From positions 620,001 through 684,000 of the forward strand of contig NZ_JACGWV010000002.1 of the NCBI RefSeq assembly GCF_014137995.1: 64,000 nucleotides of DNA. The letters are read 5' to 3'. The DNA is from Promicromonospora sukumoe (GTDB lineage Bacteria > Actinomycetota > Actinomycetes > Actinomycetales > Cellulomonadaceae). The notes below the pieces were generated by a model that was given only the letters and a program-made list of their open reading frames with translations, made no database searches and was not told the origin of the DNA. Shown one piece after another: positions 45,594-53,902 of the stretch (position 1 is its first letter; every line of letters begins with the position of its first letter). The position numbers and the translations under genes were made by a program.

Positions 45594-48500
45594 ATGACCA
45601 CCACCCCGACGTCCGACGGCGCCGTGCGCGTGACCCTGCACCCCGGCGAGGACCTCCTGCTGCGGCAGGGCGCCCGCCTGGGCGCCCTGCGCGCACCCCT
45701 CGCGGCGCTCGTCCGCCGGCCAGAGCTGCGGTGGGCGCGGCTCACCGCCGACGGCGCCGCCCTGGGCGACGACCAGGTGGTCGGCGTGCGGCCCCTGCTG
45801 CCCGGGGTGGTGCTGCGGGCGGGGAGGCCTGGTTCCAACGGGGACGGGGCGGACGGCGGGGAGGGCGATGGTGGGGCGGGTGGCGGGGACCCGACCCGTG
45901 CCGGGCCCGGCGCCGGTCTCGCCGGGCGCTGGCTGGTGGTCCGGGTGGCCGGTCCCGCCGCCGGGACGGTCGTCGGTGCCGGCGGTGCGTGGGCCGCGCT
46001 CCGGACGTGGGTTCGGCTGCGGCACGGCGGGCGCCTCGTGATCCGCCGGTCGCGGGGCCCGGCGACCTGGCTCGGGCCCGGGCCCGCGGCCGCGCCGGGC
46101 GGGCTCTCGTGGCCGCTCGTGCTGCTCCCGGCCGTCGCTTCGCTGGTGCTCGCGGCGGCCCTGCGGCAGCCCGTGCTGGCGGTGTTCGCACTGGTCGGCC
46201 TGGCTGTCGCCGCTCCACAGCTCCGTGCGGCGCGGCAGCGAACGGTGCCGCGCGACGGCACCCGGGGCACCGTGCGAAAGCTCCCCGGTCCCGCGCACCT
46301 CCTCGCCTTCGCGTACGCCGCGTCCCACGTCTCGACGGGCGCGTGGGCGGCGGCGCGGGAGGCATGGTCCGCGGACAAGGCCGGTGGTGGGCCCGGTTCC
46401 GGCGCGGCTCCCCGGGGGCCGGCGCCCGGGCCTGGCGCGCCGTGGGCCGCCCTTCTGCGGGACGGTTGCGTCGCCGTGCTCGGCCCCGGTGACCTGGCCC
46501 GGTCCGTCGCCCGCGCGCTCGTCGCCGGGCCGGCCGCGCGGGGTGCGGCGGTCCGGGTCGCCGACGACGCCCCGGGCTGGTCCTGGCTGCGCTGGCTGCC
46601 CGGGGGCGGGCCGACGGTGCTGGTCGTGGACGGGCTGCCGGACGGGGGCAGGGCAGCGGTCGGCGACGTCGTGCCCTCCGGTCCCGGGGCGCCCGGCGCA
46701 GTTGCGGCGACTGCCGGACCCGTACCGCCCGCCCTCGTGATGTCCGTCGGGACCGTGCCGCCCGGCTGCCGCTCCGTCGTGCGGGTGCTCGACGCACGCC
46801 GGGTCCGGATCACCGCGCCGGACGGCGCCGCGCGGGTCGTCCCGCTGGTCGGCGTCACTGCCGAGTGGGCCGAGCACCTGGCCCGGCTGCTCGCGGGCGG
46901 GGCCTGGCTCGGCCGGACGGCCGCGGCGCTCGGCGGACCCTCAGGCACCGGCGACGATCTCGTCGGCCGCGGCTCGGGCGGGATGCTCGGCGGCGCTGCC
47001 CGGACCGGAGGGCCCGTGGCGCGCCCGGACGACCCCCGGCTGCCGGCCACGGTGTCCCTGACCAGGGCACACGGCCTCGACGAGGTGCCCGGGCCGGACC
47101 TGGTCGCCGCCCGCTGGTCGGGCGCCGAGGGCTGGGCCGTGCCGCTCGGCATCGGCGCGGACGGCGGGCCCGTGCTCCTGGACCTGGTCCGGGACGGCCC
47201 GCACCTGCTCGTCGCGGGCACCACGGGTTCGGGCAAGTCCGAGCTGCTGCAGACGCTCGTGCTCGGGCTGGCGCTGACCCGGTCCCCCACCGACCTCGCT
47301 CTCGTGCTCGTCGACTTCAAGGGCGGCGCGAGCCTCGGCGTGTGCGGACGGCTGCCGCACGTCGTCGGCCAGGTCACCGACCTCGAACCCGGGCTGGCCG
47401 CGCGGGCGCTCAGTGGGCTGCGCGCGGAGCTACGGCGCCGGGAGCGGGTCCTCGCCGACCACGACGTGGCGGACGTCGTCGCGCTCGCGCCCGGTGTGCT
47501 CCCCCGGCTGGTGGTCGTGATCGACGAGTTCCGCGCCCTGGCCGACGACCTGCCCGCGTTCCTGCCCGCACTCCTCCGCGTCGCGGCGCAGGGGCGGTCG
47601 CTTGGTGTGCACCTGGTGCTCGCGACCCAGCGGCCGGGCGGTGCCGTCGGCCCCGACCTGCGAGCCAATGTCAGCGCGCGGGTCGCGCTGCGGGTGACCG
47701 ACCCCCTGGAGTCCCGCGACGTCGTCGACGACCCCGCCGCCGCGTACCTCCCCCGCACGGCCCCGGGCCGGGCCGTGCTCCGGATCGGGTCGGCGCCGCC
47801 CGCGGTGCTGCAGTGCGCGCACGCCACGGCGGCGCCCGAGGCCCGCACGCCCCTGGTGCGCCGGGCCCCGGCCCGGGCTGTCGGCCGTGCGTCAGCCCTG
47901 GTCATCGCGGTACCGGCCGACGCGGTACGGAGCCCCGCGAAGGCAGACGCCGCCAGCCGGGATAGCGCAGGGCCCGACGTCGCCACCCTGGTCGTCGACG
48001 CCACTCGCCACGCCGCGCAGGCGCTGGGGCACCGGCCGGCCGAACCGCCCTGGCTGCCCCCGCTCCCCCGGTCGGCCGGGGTCGCCTGCCTCCCGCCGCG
48101 CGCCCGCCGGGACCGGGCCGGCCTCGCGCTCGCGCTGGGCGATGACCCGGACCGGCAGCGCCGCACGACCGTCACCTGGCGGCCGGAAGACGGCCACCTC
48201 GCCGTCGTCGGGCAGGCCCGCTCGGGGCGCACCACCGCACTGGTCACCCTCGGTCTGGCCGCGCTGCGGCAGGGGTGGACGGTCCACGGGTTCGCGCGCG
48301 ACGCCGCAGGTCTCGCCGCGCTGGCGCACCATCCCGCCTACGGGGGCACCCACCGCCCGGACGACGCCGGGGCATTCGCCCACCTGCTGCCCGACGCCGT
48401 CGACAACGGCAACGGGACAGGTACCGGCACCGGCACGCCCCGGCCCGTCACGCCCGGGACCAGCACGCCCGACGTCGACCGCACCCTCGTGCTCGTCGAC

Positions 48501-48869
48501 GGCATCGAGGACGCGCGCGGCGCGCTGCCGGCCGCGGCCCTGCGGTCGGGGATCGCCTTCGCGGTGACGGCCGACGGCCCGTCGGTCGGCGGCCTCGCGG
48601 CACGGTTCGGGCCGCGTCTGGTGCTGCTGGGCACCGACCGCGCGTCCGACGTCGTGCTCGGCGCCCCGGTCCGGCTCGCGGGCGCGGGCGGACCGCCGGG
48701 ACGGGCCGCGTGGTGCGGCCGGGGCGAACCGGCGCTGTGCCAGGTCCTGGACCCCGGCAGGCTGGAACCAGACGGGATAGGACCGGACCAACGCGAACCG
48801 GAACGAACCGGGGCTCTCAGTCCTCCGAGCGGGTCCCCGACGTCGCCGCGACGACGGAGGGCGTCATGA
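45594..48869 (+). CDS. EccC/EssC-like FtsK-SpoIIIE ATPase (orphan)
   Basis: 1091 aa. An N-terminal small domain (about 1-80, FHA/ubiquitin-like in context), then two TM helices around 175-205 with GPATWLGPGPAAA before them. ATPase 1 has Walker A GTTGSGKS at 542-549 and Walker B VVVIDEF at 640-646, plus ATQRPGG. A second ATPase-like domain (about 830-1060) has GQARSGRTT at 873-881, where Arg879 replaces the Walker lysine, so it is likely non-catalytic. This layout matches type VII secretion motors. No WXG100, EccB/D/E or mycosin gene is in the window. ATG 45594 follows a GGGGG run. Confidence 0.8.
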   Translation: MTTTPTSDGAVRVTLHPGEDLLLRQGARLGALRAPLAALVRRPELRWARLTADGAALGDDQVVGVRPLLPGVVLRAGRPGSNGDGADGGEGDGGAGGGDPTRAGPGAGLAGRWLVVRVAGPAAGTVVGAGGAWAALRTWVRLRHGGRLVIRRSRGPATWLGPGPAAAPGGLSWPLVLLPAVASLVLAAALRQPVLAVFALVGLAVAAPQLRAARQRTVPRDGTRGTVRKLPGPAHLLAFAYAASHVSTGAWAAAREAWSADKAGGGPGSGAAPRGPAPGPGAPWAALLRDGCVAVLGPGDLARSVARALVAGPAARGAAVRVADDAPGWSWLRWLPGGGPTVLVVDGLPDGGRAAVGDVVPSGPGAPGAVAATAGPVPPALVMSVGTVPPGCRSVVRVLDARRVRITAPDGAARVVPLVGVTAEWAEHLARLLAGGAWLGRTAAALGGPSGTGDDLVGRGSGGMLGGAARTGGPVARPDDPRLPATVSLTRAHGLDEVPGPDLVAARWSGAEGWAVPLGIGADGGPVLLDLVRDGPHLLVAGTTGSGKSELLQTLVLGLALTRSPTDLALVLVDFKGGASLGVCGRLPHVVGQVTDLEPGLAARALSGLRAELRRRERVLADHDVADVVALAPGVLPRLVVVIDEFRALADDLPAFLPALLRVAAQGRSLGVHLVLATQRPGGAVGPDLRANVSARVALRVTDPLESRDVVDDPAAAYLPRTAPGRAVLRIGSAPPAVLQCAHATAAPEARTPLVRRAPARAVGRASALVIAVPADAVRSPAKADAASRDSAGPDVATLVVDATRHAAQALGHRPAEPPWLPPLPRSAGVACLPPRARRDRAGLALALGDDPDRQRRTTVTWRPEDGHLAVVGQARSGRTTALVTLGLAALRQGWTVHGFARDAAGLAALAHHPAYGGTHRPDDAGAFAHLLPDAVDNGNGTGTGTGTPRPVTPGTSTPDVDRTLVLVDGIEDARGALPAAALRSGIAFAVTADGPSVGGLAARFGPRLVLLGTDRASDVVLGAPVRLAGAGGPPGRAAWCGRGEPALCQVLDPGRLEPDGIGPDQREPERTGALSPPSGSPTSPRRRRAS

Positions 48870-49239
48870 GCAGCACGCCGACGGCGACCGCGACCACGAG
48901 GGCCACCCACCCGAGCACGACGGCGAGCCCGCCGCCGCTGCCGACCGCCGCGATCGACCCGATGATCTGAAAGAGCTGCCAGGTCACGACGGGTCCGCGG
49001 CCGGATCGGCGACCTGCGAGAAGTGCCCGGCAGCTCACCACGAGAACCCAGGCAACTCCCAGCAGGAAGAGAACCAGAAAGAGACTCACGCCTAGTGACG
49101 AGGAACCGCCCGTAAGGAGTTCACCAAGTAACACCACGGCGAAAGCAACGAGGCCGATCACCTCAGCCATGACGCCGATCACGAGGGCACGAAGAAACGC
49201 CGGGACACGGGGCGCGAAAAAGGCTTCCAGTACTGGCAC
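48817..49239 (-). CDS. four-helix integral membrane protein, unknown
   Basis: 140 aa with four hydrophobic helices (about 16-38, 46-66, 88-105, 108-125) and a Thr/Ser-rich tail. Not recognised. GTG 49239 is preceded by TATCCT at eight nt. Its last 53 nt overlap the 3' end of the convergent EccC-like gene. Could be an accessory to that gene, but nothing shows it. Confidence 0.65.
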   Translation of the reverse strand: MPVLEAFFAPRVPAFLRALVIGVMAEVIGLVAFAVVLLGELLTGGSSSLGVSLFLVLFLLGVAWVLVVSCRALLAGRRSGRGPVVTWQLFQIIGSIAAVGSGGGLAVVLGWVALVVAVAVGVLLMTPSVVAATSGTRSED

Positions 49240-49247
49240 GACGGACT

Positions 49248-49253
49248 AGGATA
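49248..49253 (-). promoter_or_regulatory. -10 hexamer before membrane-protein gene
   Basis: TATCCT on the minus strand, 8 nt before GTG at 49239. Confidence 0.5.
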
Positions 49254-49337
49254 CTGGTGACAGGGGTATTCACAATAGTGTGACGGATACCTCAGGGTTC
49301 ACGGCTGAGAAACTTCGCCGTAACCCCTTGTGCGAGC

Positions 49338-49355
49338 GTTCACGAGCGTGTGAAC
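49338..49355. promoter_or_regulatory. candidate operator upstream of whiB1
   Basis: GTTCAC-N6-GTGAAC palindrome immediately before a TAGACG hexamer (49357-49362), about 170 nt upstream of whiB1. The half-site order is the inverse of a CRP site. Low certainty. Confidence 0.3.
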
Positions 49356-49526
49356 CTAGACGCAGCAATCCCACACACCCCCGAACACACCCCCGTCGGT
49401 CGCCGCCTGGCGCACAGGGATCGGAAAACGATCCACAACCAGACCTGCGCGCCCCAGACGCACGACGACGATGCTCCCTAGTGGCGAGCCGGACGGTGGG
49501 AAGTTCCTTCCAAGGAGTACGTGACC

Positions 49527-49775
49527 ATGGACTGGCGCCACCGCGCAGCATGCCTCGAAGAAGACCCCGAGCTGTTCTTCCCCATCGGCAATACGGGCCC
49601 CGCCCTGTTGCAGATAGAGGAGGCCAAGGCCGTGTGCCGTCGCTGCGACGTAGTCGACACCTGCCTCAAGTGGGCAATCGAGTCCGGCCAGGATGCCGGC
49701 GTCTGGGGCGGCATGAGCGAGGACGAGCGCCGTGCGCTCAAGCGCCGCACCGCGCGCGCTCGTCGCGCCGGCTGA
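49527..49775 (+). CDS. whiB1: WhiB-family transcription factor WhiB1
   Basis: 82-aa iron-sulfur, NO-sensitive regulator: cysteines 9, 37, 40 and 46 bind the 4Fe-4S cluster; GVWGG at 58-62; basic ALKRRTARARR tail. The very short N-terminus (MDWRHRAACLEEDPELFFP) is diagnostic for WhiB1. ATG 49527 chosen over GTG 49521 because AAGGAG is nine nt from ATG but only three from GTG. A hairpin terminator follows. Convergent with pdtaS, the same arrangement as Rv3219/Rv3220c. Confidence 0.95.
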   Translation: MDWRHRAACLEEDPELFFPIGNTGPALLQIEEAKAVCRRCDVVDTCLKWAIESGQDAGVWGGMSEDERRALKRRTARARRAG

Positions 49776-49812
49776 CCGACAGCAGCACAGCACCACCCAG
49801 CACCACATTCTC

Positions 49813-49859
49813 CGCGAGCCACGCCTGAGCACACCCCCTCCGCCCAGGCGTGGCTCGCG
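49813..49859 (+). terminator. whiB1 terminator hairpin
   Basis: 15-bp perfect arms (49813-49827, 49845-49859) with a 17-nt pyrimidine-rich loop, 38 nt after the whiB1 stop. Confidence 0.75.
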
Positions 49860-49868
49860 TCGTTATCC

Positions 49869-49916
49869 ACGTGTCAGACCCACAGGTCACCCGGGTGACC
49901 TGTGGGTCTGACACGT
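49869..49916. repeat. palindromic intergenic element, copy 4 (likely terminator)
   Basis: 48-bp perfect palindrome (arms 49869-49892, 49893-49916), outer ACGTGTCAGAC, variable triplet CCA. Between convergent whiB1 and pdtaS. Confidence 0.88.
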
Positions 49917-49931
49917 CAGCGGCCTGACGCG

Positions 49932-51422
49932 TCAGGAGCGGGCCGGCTCCGCGACCCGCAGCACGAGCTGCAGCACCACCTCGGTGCCGCCGCCCTCGCG
50001 CGCCGACCACTCGATGGTCCCGCCGAGCTCGTTGGTGACCAGCGTGCGCACGATCTGCGTGCCCAGGCCGCTGCCGGGCCCGCGCCCGCCGGCGCCGCCG
50101 TTCTCGGGCAGCCCCACGCCGTCGTCGGCCACGACCACCCGCAGGTCGGAGTTCTCGCGCTCCACGGCGATCTCGACCGTGCCCACGGAACGCCCCACGA
50201 ACCCGTGCTCCACGGCGTTGGTGACCAGCTCCGTGAGCACGAGCGCGAGCGGCGTCGCGTCCTGCGCGGGCACCATCCCGAACGAGCCGGTGCGCACGGT
50301 CCGCACGGAGGTGTCCGCCGACGCGACGTCGGCCGTCAGGCGCAGCGCCCTGCCCACCATGTCGTCGAGCTCGACCTGCTCGTCGAGGGTCTGCGAGAGG
50401 CTCTCGTGCACCAGCGCGATGGTCGACACGCGCCGCATGGCCTCCTCGAGCGCCTCCTTGGCCGCCGGCACGTCCATGCGCCGGGCCTGGAGCCGGAGCA
50501 GCGCGGCCACGGTCTGCAGGTTGTTCTTCACGCGGTGGTGGATCTCACGGATCGTCGCGTCCTTGGTGATCAGCTCGCGCTCGCGCCGCCGCAGCTCGGA
50601 CACGTCGCGGCACAGCAGCACGGCGCCGATGCGCTGACCGCGGTCGGTCAGCGGCATGGCCCGCAACGACAGCGACACCCCGTGCGCCTCGATGTCCGTG
50701 CGCCACGGCGCGCGCCCCATCACCACGAGCGGCAGGGACTCGTCCACGGGCTGGAGCTGTTCCACCATGTCGGCCGTCACCTCGACGAGGGACTGCCCCA
50801 CGAGCGGCCCGATCACGCCGAGCCGGTGGAAGCACGACAGCGCGTTCGGGCTGGCGTACAGCACCTCGCCCTCGGAGTTGAGGCGGATCAGGCCGTCGCC
50901 CACGCGCGGCGCGCCGCGGCGGGAGCCGGTCGCGGCGTTCGGCAGGGGGAACTCACCCCGGGGGATCATCGCGACGAGGTCGTCGGCCGCCTCGACGTAG
51001 TTGAGCTCCAGCCGCGAGGGCGTGCGGCCCGACCCGAGGTTGGTCTGCCGCGCGATCACCGCGACCGCCGTGTCCTTGTGGACGACGGGGATCGCCTCCT
51101 CCCGCACCGCGTACGCGCCGAACCAGCGCGGCTCGCGGGCGCGCTGCGCCTTCGCCTCGGCCATCGCCTTGGCGAGCTGCGGGCGCTGCCCCTCCGGCGC
51201 GAACGAGCCGACGATGTCGTCGTAGTGCACGGTCGCGCCCGTCGAGGGCCGGCACTGCGCGATGGCGACGAACCGCCCGTCGTCGGTCGGCAGCCACAGC
51301 ACGAGGTCCGCGAACGCGAGGTCCGAGACCACCTGCCAGTCGCCGACCAGGAGATGCAGCCACTCCACGTCGGCCGGCTCGAGGTCGGCGTGCTCAAGGA
51401 TCAGGTCACTCATGGCGGACAC
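49932..51422 (-). CDS. pdtaS: PdtaS-type sensor histidine kinase
   Basis: 496-aa cytosolic kinase: GAF-like domain (about 20-155), PAS (about 175-280), HisKA_2 with phosphorylatable His in IREIHHRVKNN (295-296), and HATPase_c with ALVLTELVTNAVEHGF, DDGVGLPE and GLGTQIVRTLV. PdtaS phosphorylates the RNA-binding antiterminator PdtaR in mycobacteria; no PdtaR is in the window. GTG 51422 lies six nt after TAGGCT. Location next to whiB1 matches M. tuberculosis. Confidence 0.92.
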   Translation of the reverse strand: MSAMSDLILEHADLEPADVEWLHLLVGDWQVVSDLAFADLVLWLPTDDGRFVAIAQCRPSTGATVHYDDIVGSFAPEGQRPQLAKAMAEAKAQRAREPRWFGAYAVREEAIPVVHKDTAVAVIARQTNLGSGRTPSRLELNYVEAADDLVAMIPRGEFPLPNAATGSRRGAPRVGDGLIRLNSEGEVLYASPNALSCFHRLGVIGPLVGQSLVEVTADMVEQLQPVDESLPLVVMGRAPWRTDIEAHGVSLSLRAMPLTDRGQRIGAVLLCRDVSELRRRERELITKDATIREIHHRVKNNLQTVAALLRLQARRMDVPAAKEALEEAMRRVSTIALVHESLSQTLDEQVELDDMVGRALRLTADVASADTSVRTVRTGSFGMVPAQDATPLALVLTELVTNAVEHGFVGRSVGTVEIAVERENSDLRVVVADDGVGLPENGGAGGRGPGSGLGTQIVRTLVTNELGGTIEWSAREGGGTEVVLQLVLRVAEPARS

Positions 51423-51428
51423 GCGCCC

Positions 51429-51434
51429 AGCCTA
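51429..51434 (-). promoter_or_regulatory. -10 hexamer, leaderless pdtaS promoter
   Basis: TAGGCT on the minus strand with a 6-nt gap to GTG at 51422. Confidence 0.65.
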
Positions 51435-51546
51435 TGTCGGAACCGCTTCGAGGCCCGCTGGGGCGCGGCGCACAGATCGGATGCCGGCAACGCGTCGGTT
51501 AGAGTTCCACCACCGGCATGCCCCGTCGGCGCGAGGAGGAGAGCCC

Positions 51547-52071
51547 GTGCACCTGACAGTGGACCTGACGTTCCCCGCAGACATCGACGACGTCTCCGCG
51601 ATGCTCGCCGACGAGTCGTTCGTGCGGTGGCGGGCCCAGCGCTCCACCGGATCGGTGAACGGCGTGGTCGAGCAGGCCGACGTCACGGGGACCGCGGTCA
51701 CCGGGTTCACCGTGGTGGTCCGCCGCACCCTGCCGACCGACATCATCCCCGTGCAGGCACGCCCGTTCGTGGGCGCCCACCTGGAGATCCGCCAGGCCGA
51801 GGCCTGGGAGGCGGCGTCCGAGGGCCGCCGCACCGGCACGGTGGCGGTCGAGATCCTGGGCGCACCCGTCCGGGTCACGGCCACGGCGGCCCTGACGGCC
51901 CTGCCCGACGGCGGTACGCGCCTCACCTACGCGGGCGACGTCCGGGCGACGGTGCCCCTGTTCGGCACCGTGATCGAGGAGGCGGCGGTCAGCGCGGTAC
52001 GCACCACGCTGGAGACCGAGGCCGAGGCGGGGCGCGACTGGCTCGCCGGCAAGCGCACGGGTACGGCCTGA
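51547..52071 (+). CDS. DUF2505 family protein
   Basis: 174-aa protein of the SRPBCC/START-like DUF2505 family, seen in actinobacteria: LTVDLTFPADIDDVSAMLAD..FVRWR at the start and GDVRATVPLFGTVIEEAAV near the end. Probably binds a small hydrophobic ligand; function unknown. GTG 51547 has GGAGGAG six nt upstream; a TAGAGT hexamer at 51500-51505 could be its -10. Confidence 0.85.
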   Translation: MHLTVDLTFPADIDDVSAMLADESFVRWRAQRSTGSVNGVVEQADVTGTAVTGFTVVVRRTLPTDIIPVQARPFVGAHLEIRQAEAWEAASEGRRTGTVAVEILGAPVRVTATAALTALPDGGTRLTYAGDVRATVPLFGTVIEEAAVSAVRTTLETEAEAGRDWLAGKRTGTA

Positions 52072-52314
52072 GCCGTCCCGCACGGGACTTCCCCTGATGG
52101 GGATGCCCCTGCCAGGATGCCCTTGCGGATCGCGCCGGACGGTGCGCCCCGCTCAGATCCTGACAAGTATTTTCCCTTCCAGGCACGACTGCGGCATTTC
52201 AGACATCGTTTCTCAATTGGTACTTTACGTTCGTTCCATCTCGCACCTTCTGGAACAGCGAGGTGCTAGAACCCTGAGCGAACATTCGTGTCGGATGTGG
52301 GCGAGTTTGTGCTC

Positions 52315-52328
52315 TGATATCGCTTTCA
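52315..52328 (+). promoter_or_regulatory. LacI-family operator-like site
   Basis: TGATATCGCTTTCA differs at two positions from the generic LacI-family palindrome TGAAAGCGCTTTCA. It lies 35 nt before the first binding-protein gene. A weak TTCAGA-N17-TACTTT promoter lies at 52198-52226. Confidence 0.45.
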
Positions 52329-52363
52329 CGCATCGACACGCGTACCGAACACGAGGAGTACCA

Positions 52364-53710
52364 GTGCCCAGCAAAAACGGACCGGACCGTCGCCGGACCG
52401 TCGCCTCCCACCGCGCCGGCGTCGCCGCGCTCGCGGTCTTCGTCCTGCCCCTCACCGGATGTGGCTCGCTCCTGGGCGAGGACTCCGCGGGCTCGGGCGG
52501 CGGCGACGACGGCCCGATCACCCTCACCGTGTCCACGTTCAACGACTTCGGCTACACGGACGAGCTGCTCGCCCGGTACACCGAGGAGAACCCGAACGTG
52601 ACGGTGGAGCACATCGTGGCACCGACCTCCGACGAGGCGCGCCTGCAGATGCTCAAGGCGTTCACCACGGGTGACGGCTCGGAGCTCGCCGACGTGGTCG
52701 CGGCCGAGGTCGACTGGCTCCCGGAGCTCATGGAGCACTCGGACCTCTTCGAGGACCTGACCGACCCCGAGGTCACGAAGCGCTGGGTGGACTGGAAGGT
52801 CGCGCAGGCCACGACGTCGGACGGCGAGCTGCTCGGCTACGGCACCGACATCGGCCCCGAGGCCATCTGTTACCGCGCCGACCTGTTCGAGCAGGCGGGC
52901 CTGCCGAGCGACCGCGACGCGGTCGCCGAGCTGCTCGGCGGCAAGGACGCCACGTGGGAGCGCTACTTCGAGGTGGGCCGCCAGTTCACGGCGCAGTCCG
53001 ACTCCGCGTGGTTCGACGGCACGACCGGCATGTTCCAGGGCATGGTCAACCAGCTGCCCGCCGCGTTCGAGGACCCGGCGACGCAGAAGCCGACCGACCT
53101 GTCGATCAACAACGACGTCCGGGCGATCTACGACCAGATCACGGACGGCATCGACGACGGTCTCTCCGCCGGCCTGGAGCAGTGGACCCCGCAGTGGACC
53201 GCCGGCTTCCAGGACAACTCGTTCGCCACGATGCTCTGCCCCGGCTGGATGATGGGGCCGATCGAGTCCTACTCGGAGGGCGTGCAGGGCTGGGACGTCG
53301 CCAACGTCTTCCCCGGTGGCGGTGGCAACTGGGGCGGCTCGTTCCTCGCCGTCCCGTCCGCCGGCCAGCACACGCAGGAGGCGAAGAAGCTCGCCGCCTG
53401 GCTGACCGCTCCCGAGCAGCAGACCGAGGCCTTCACGACCGCCGGTGCGTTCCCGTCGCAGCTCGAGGCGCAGGACTCCGACGCCGTGCAGGGCTACGTG
53501 AACCCGTTCTTCAACAACGCCCCGGTGGGCAAGATCTTCACCGCCCGGGCCCAGTCGATCGACGGCGCACCGCACAAGGGCCCGTACTACTTCGCGATCC
53601 GCGACGAGGTCAACAACGCGCTGGCCGCCGTCGACGCCGGGACGAACAGCCCGGAGATCGCGTGGAACCAGGCGGTCCAGACCGTCGGAGGCTTCCGCAT
53701 CAAGCAGTGA
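52364..53710 (+). CDS. sugar ABC transporter substrate-binding lipoprotein (copy 1)
   Basis: 448-aa lipoprotein: signal peptide, lipobox LPLTGC with lipid-anchored Cys33, a Gly/Asp/Ser linker, then a family-1 solute-binding fold (ITLTVSTFNDFGYTDEL, GTDIGPEAICYRADLF, VFPGGGGNWGGSFLAVP). By eye it is a close paralogue of the gene at 53903, implying tandem duplication. GTG 52364 follows GAGGAG. It ends in its own terminator-like hairpin, so it may be transcribed apart from the permease operon. Probably binds cello- or other beta-oligosaccharides. Confidence 0.88.
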   Translation: MPSKNGPDRRRTVASHRAGVAALAVFVLPLTGCGSLLGEDSAGSGGGDDGPITLTVSTFNDFGYTDELLARYTEENPNVTVEHIVAPTSDEARLQMLKAFTTGDGSELADVVAAEVDWLPELMEHSDLFEDLTDPEVTKRWVDWKVAQATTSDGELLGYGTDIGPEAICYRADLFEQAGLPSDRDAVAELLGGKDATWERYFEVGRQFTAQSDSAWFDGTTGMFQGMVNQLPAAFEDPATQKPTDLSINNDVRAIYDQITDGIDDGLSAGLEQWTPQWTAGFQDNSFATMLCPGWMMGPIESYSEGVQGWDVANVFPGGGGNWGGSFLAVPSAGQHTQEAKKLAAWLTAPEQQTEAFTTAGAFPSQLEAQDSDAVQGYVNPFFNNAPVGKIFTARAQSIDGAPHKGPYYFAIRDEVNNALAAVDAGTNSPEIAWNQAVQTVGGFRIKQ

Positions 53711-53713
53711 CCC

Positions 53714-53760
53714 GGTCCGGCTTCGCCCCCTGCCCGCCTTGACACGGCAGGGCCCGGACC
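53714..53760 (+). terminator. terminator-like hairpin after copy 1 binding protein
   Basis: GGTCCGG/CCGGACC (53714-53720, 53754-53760) plus CCCTGCC/GGCAGGG (53728-53734, 53746-53752) stack into one stem with a bulge on the left side. Confidence 0.6.
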
Positions 53761-53777
53761 GCAACGATCAGGTCGCG

Positions 53778-53791
53778 TGGTAGCGCTCCCA
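53778..53791. promoter_or_regulatory. CebR-type operator 1
   Basis: TGGTAGCGCTCCCA: one mismatch to the 14-bp CebR box TGGGAGCGCTCCCA known from Streptomyces. Confidence 0.8.
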
Positions 53792-53802
53792 CACCCCAGA
53801 TG

Positions 53803-53816
53803 TGGGAGCGCTTCCA
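53803..53816. promoter_or_regulatory. CebR-type operator 2
   Basis: TGGGAGCGCTTCCA: one mismatch to the CebR box, centred 25 bp after operator 1. The two sites also form a 12-bp inverted repeat with each other. Confidence 0.82.
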
Positions 53817-53902
53817 GCGCCGGTACGCAGATGTGCCCGTCCGGCACGAGACCGCGACCAGCATGACCCGTAGGACCAGACCGCACGACAAGGGAGTCCC
53901 CA

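Noticed and set aside
45437..48247. 936-codon minus-strand frame opposite the EccC-like gene
   Set aside because: Ser/Pro/Arg-rich without domains; the plus-strand reading has intact Walker motifs.
48817..48869. Frameshift at the end of the EccC-like gene
   Set aside because: Both overlapping reading frames end in plausible low-complexity tails; no conserved domain is cut.
49338..49355. CRP/Cmr site upstream of whiB1
   Set aside because: The half-sites are in the opposite order to the TGTGA-N6-TCACA consensus, so it is kept only as a low-confidence palindrome.
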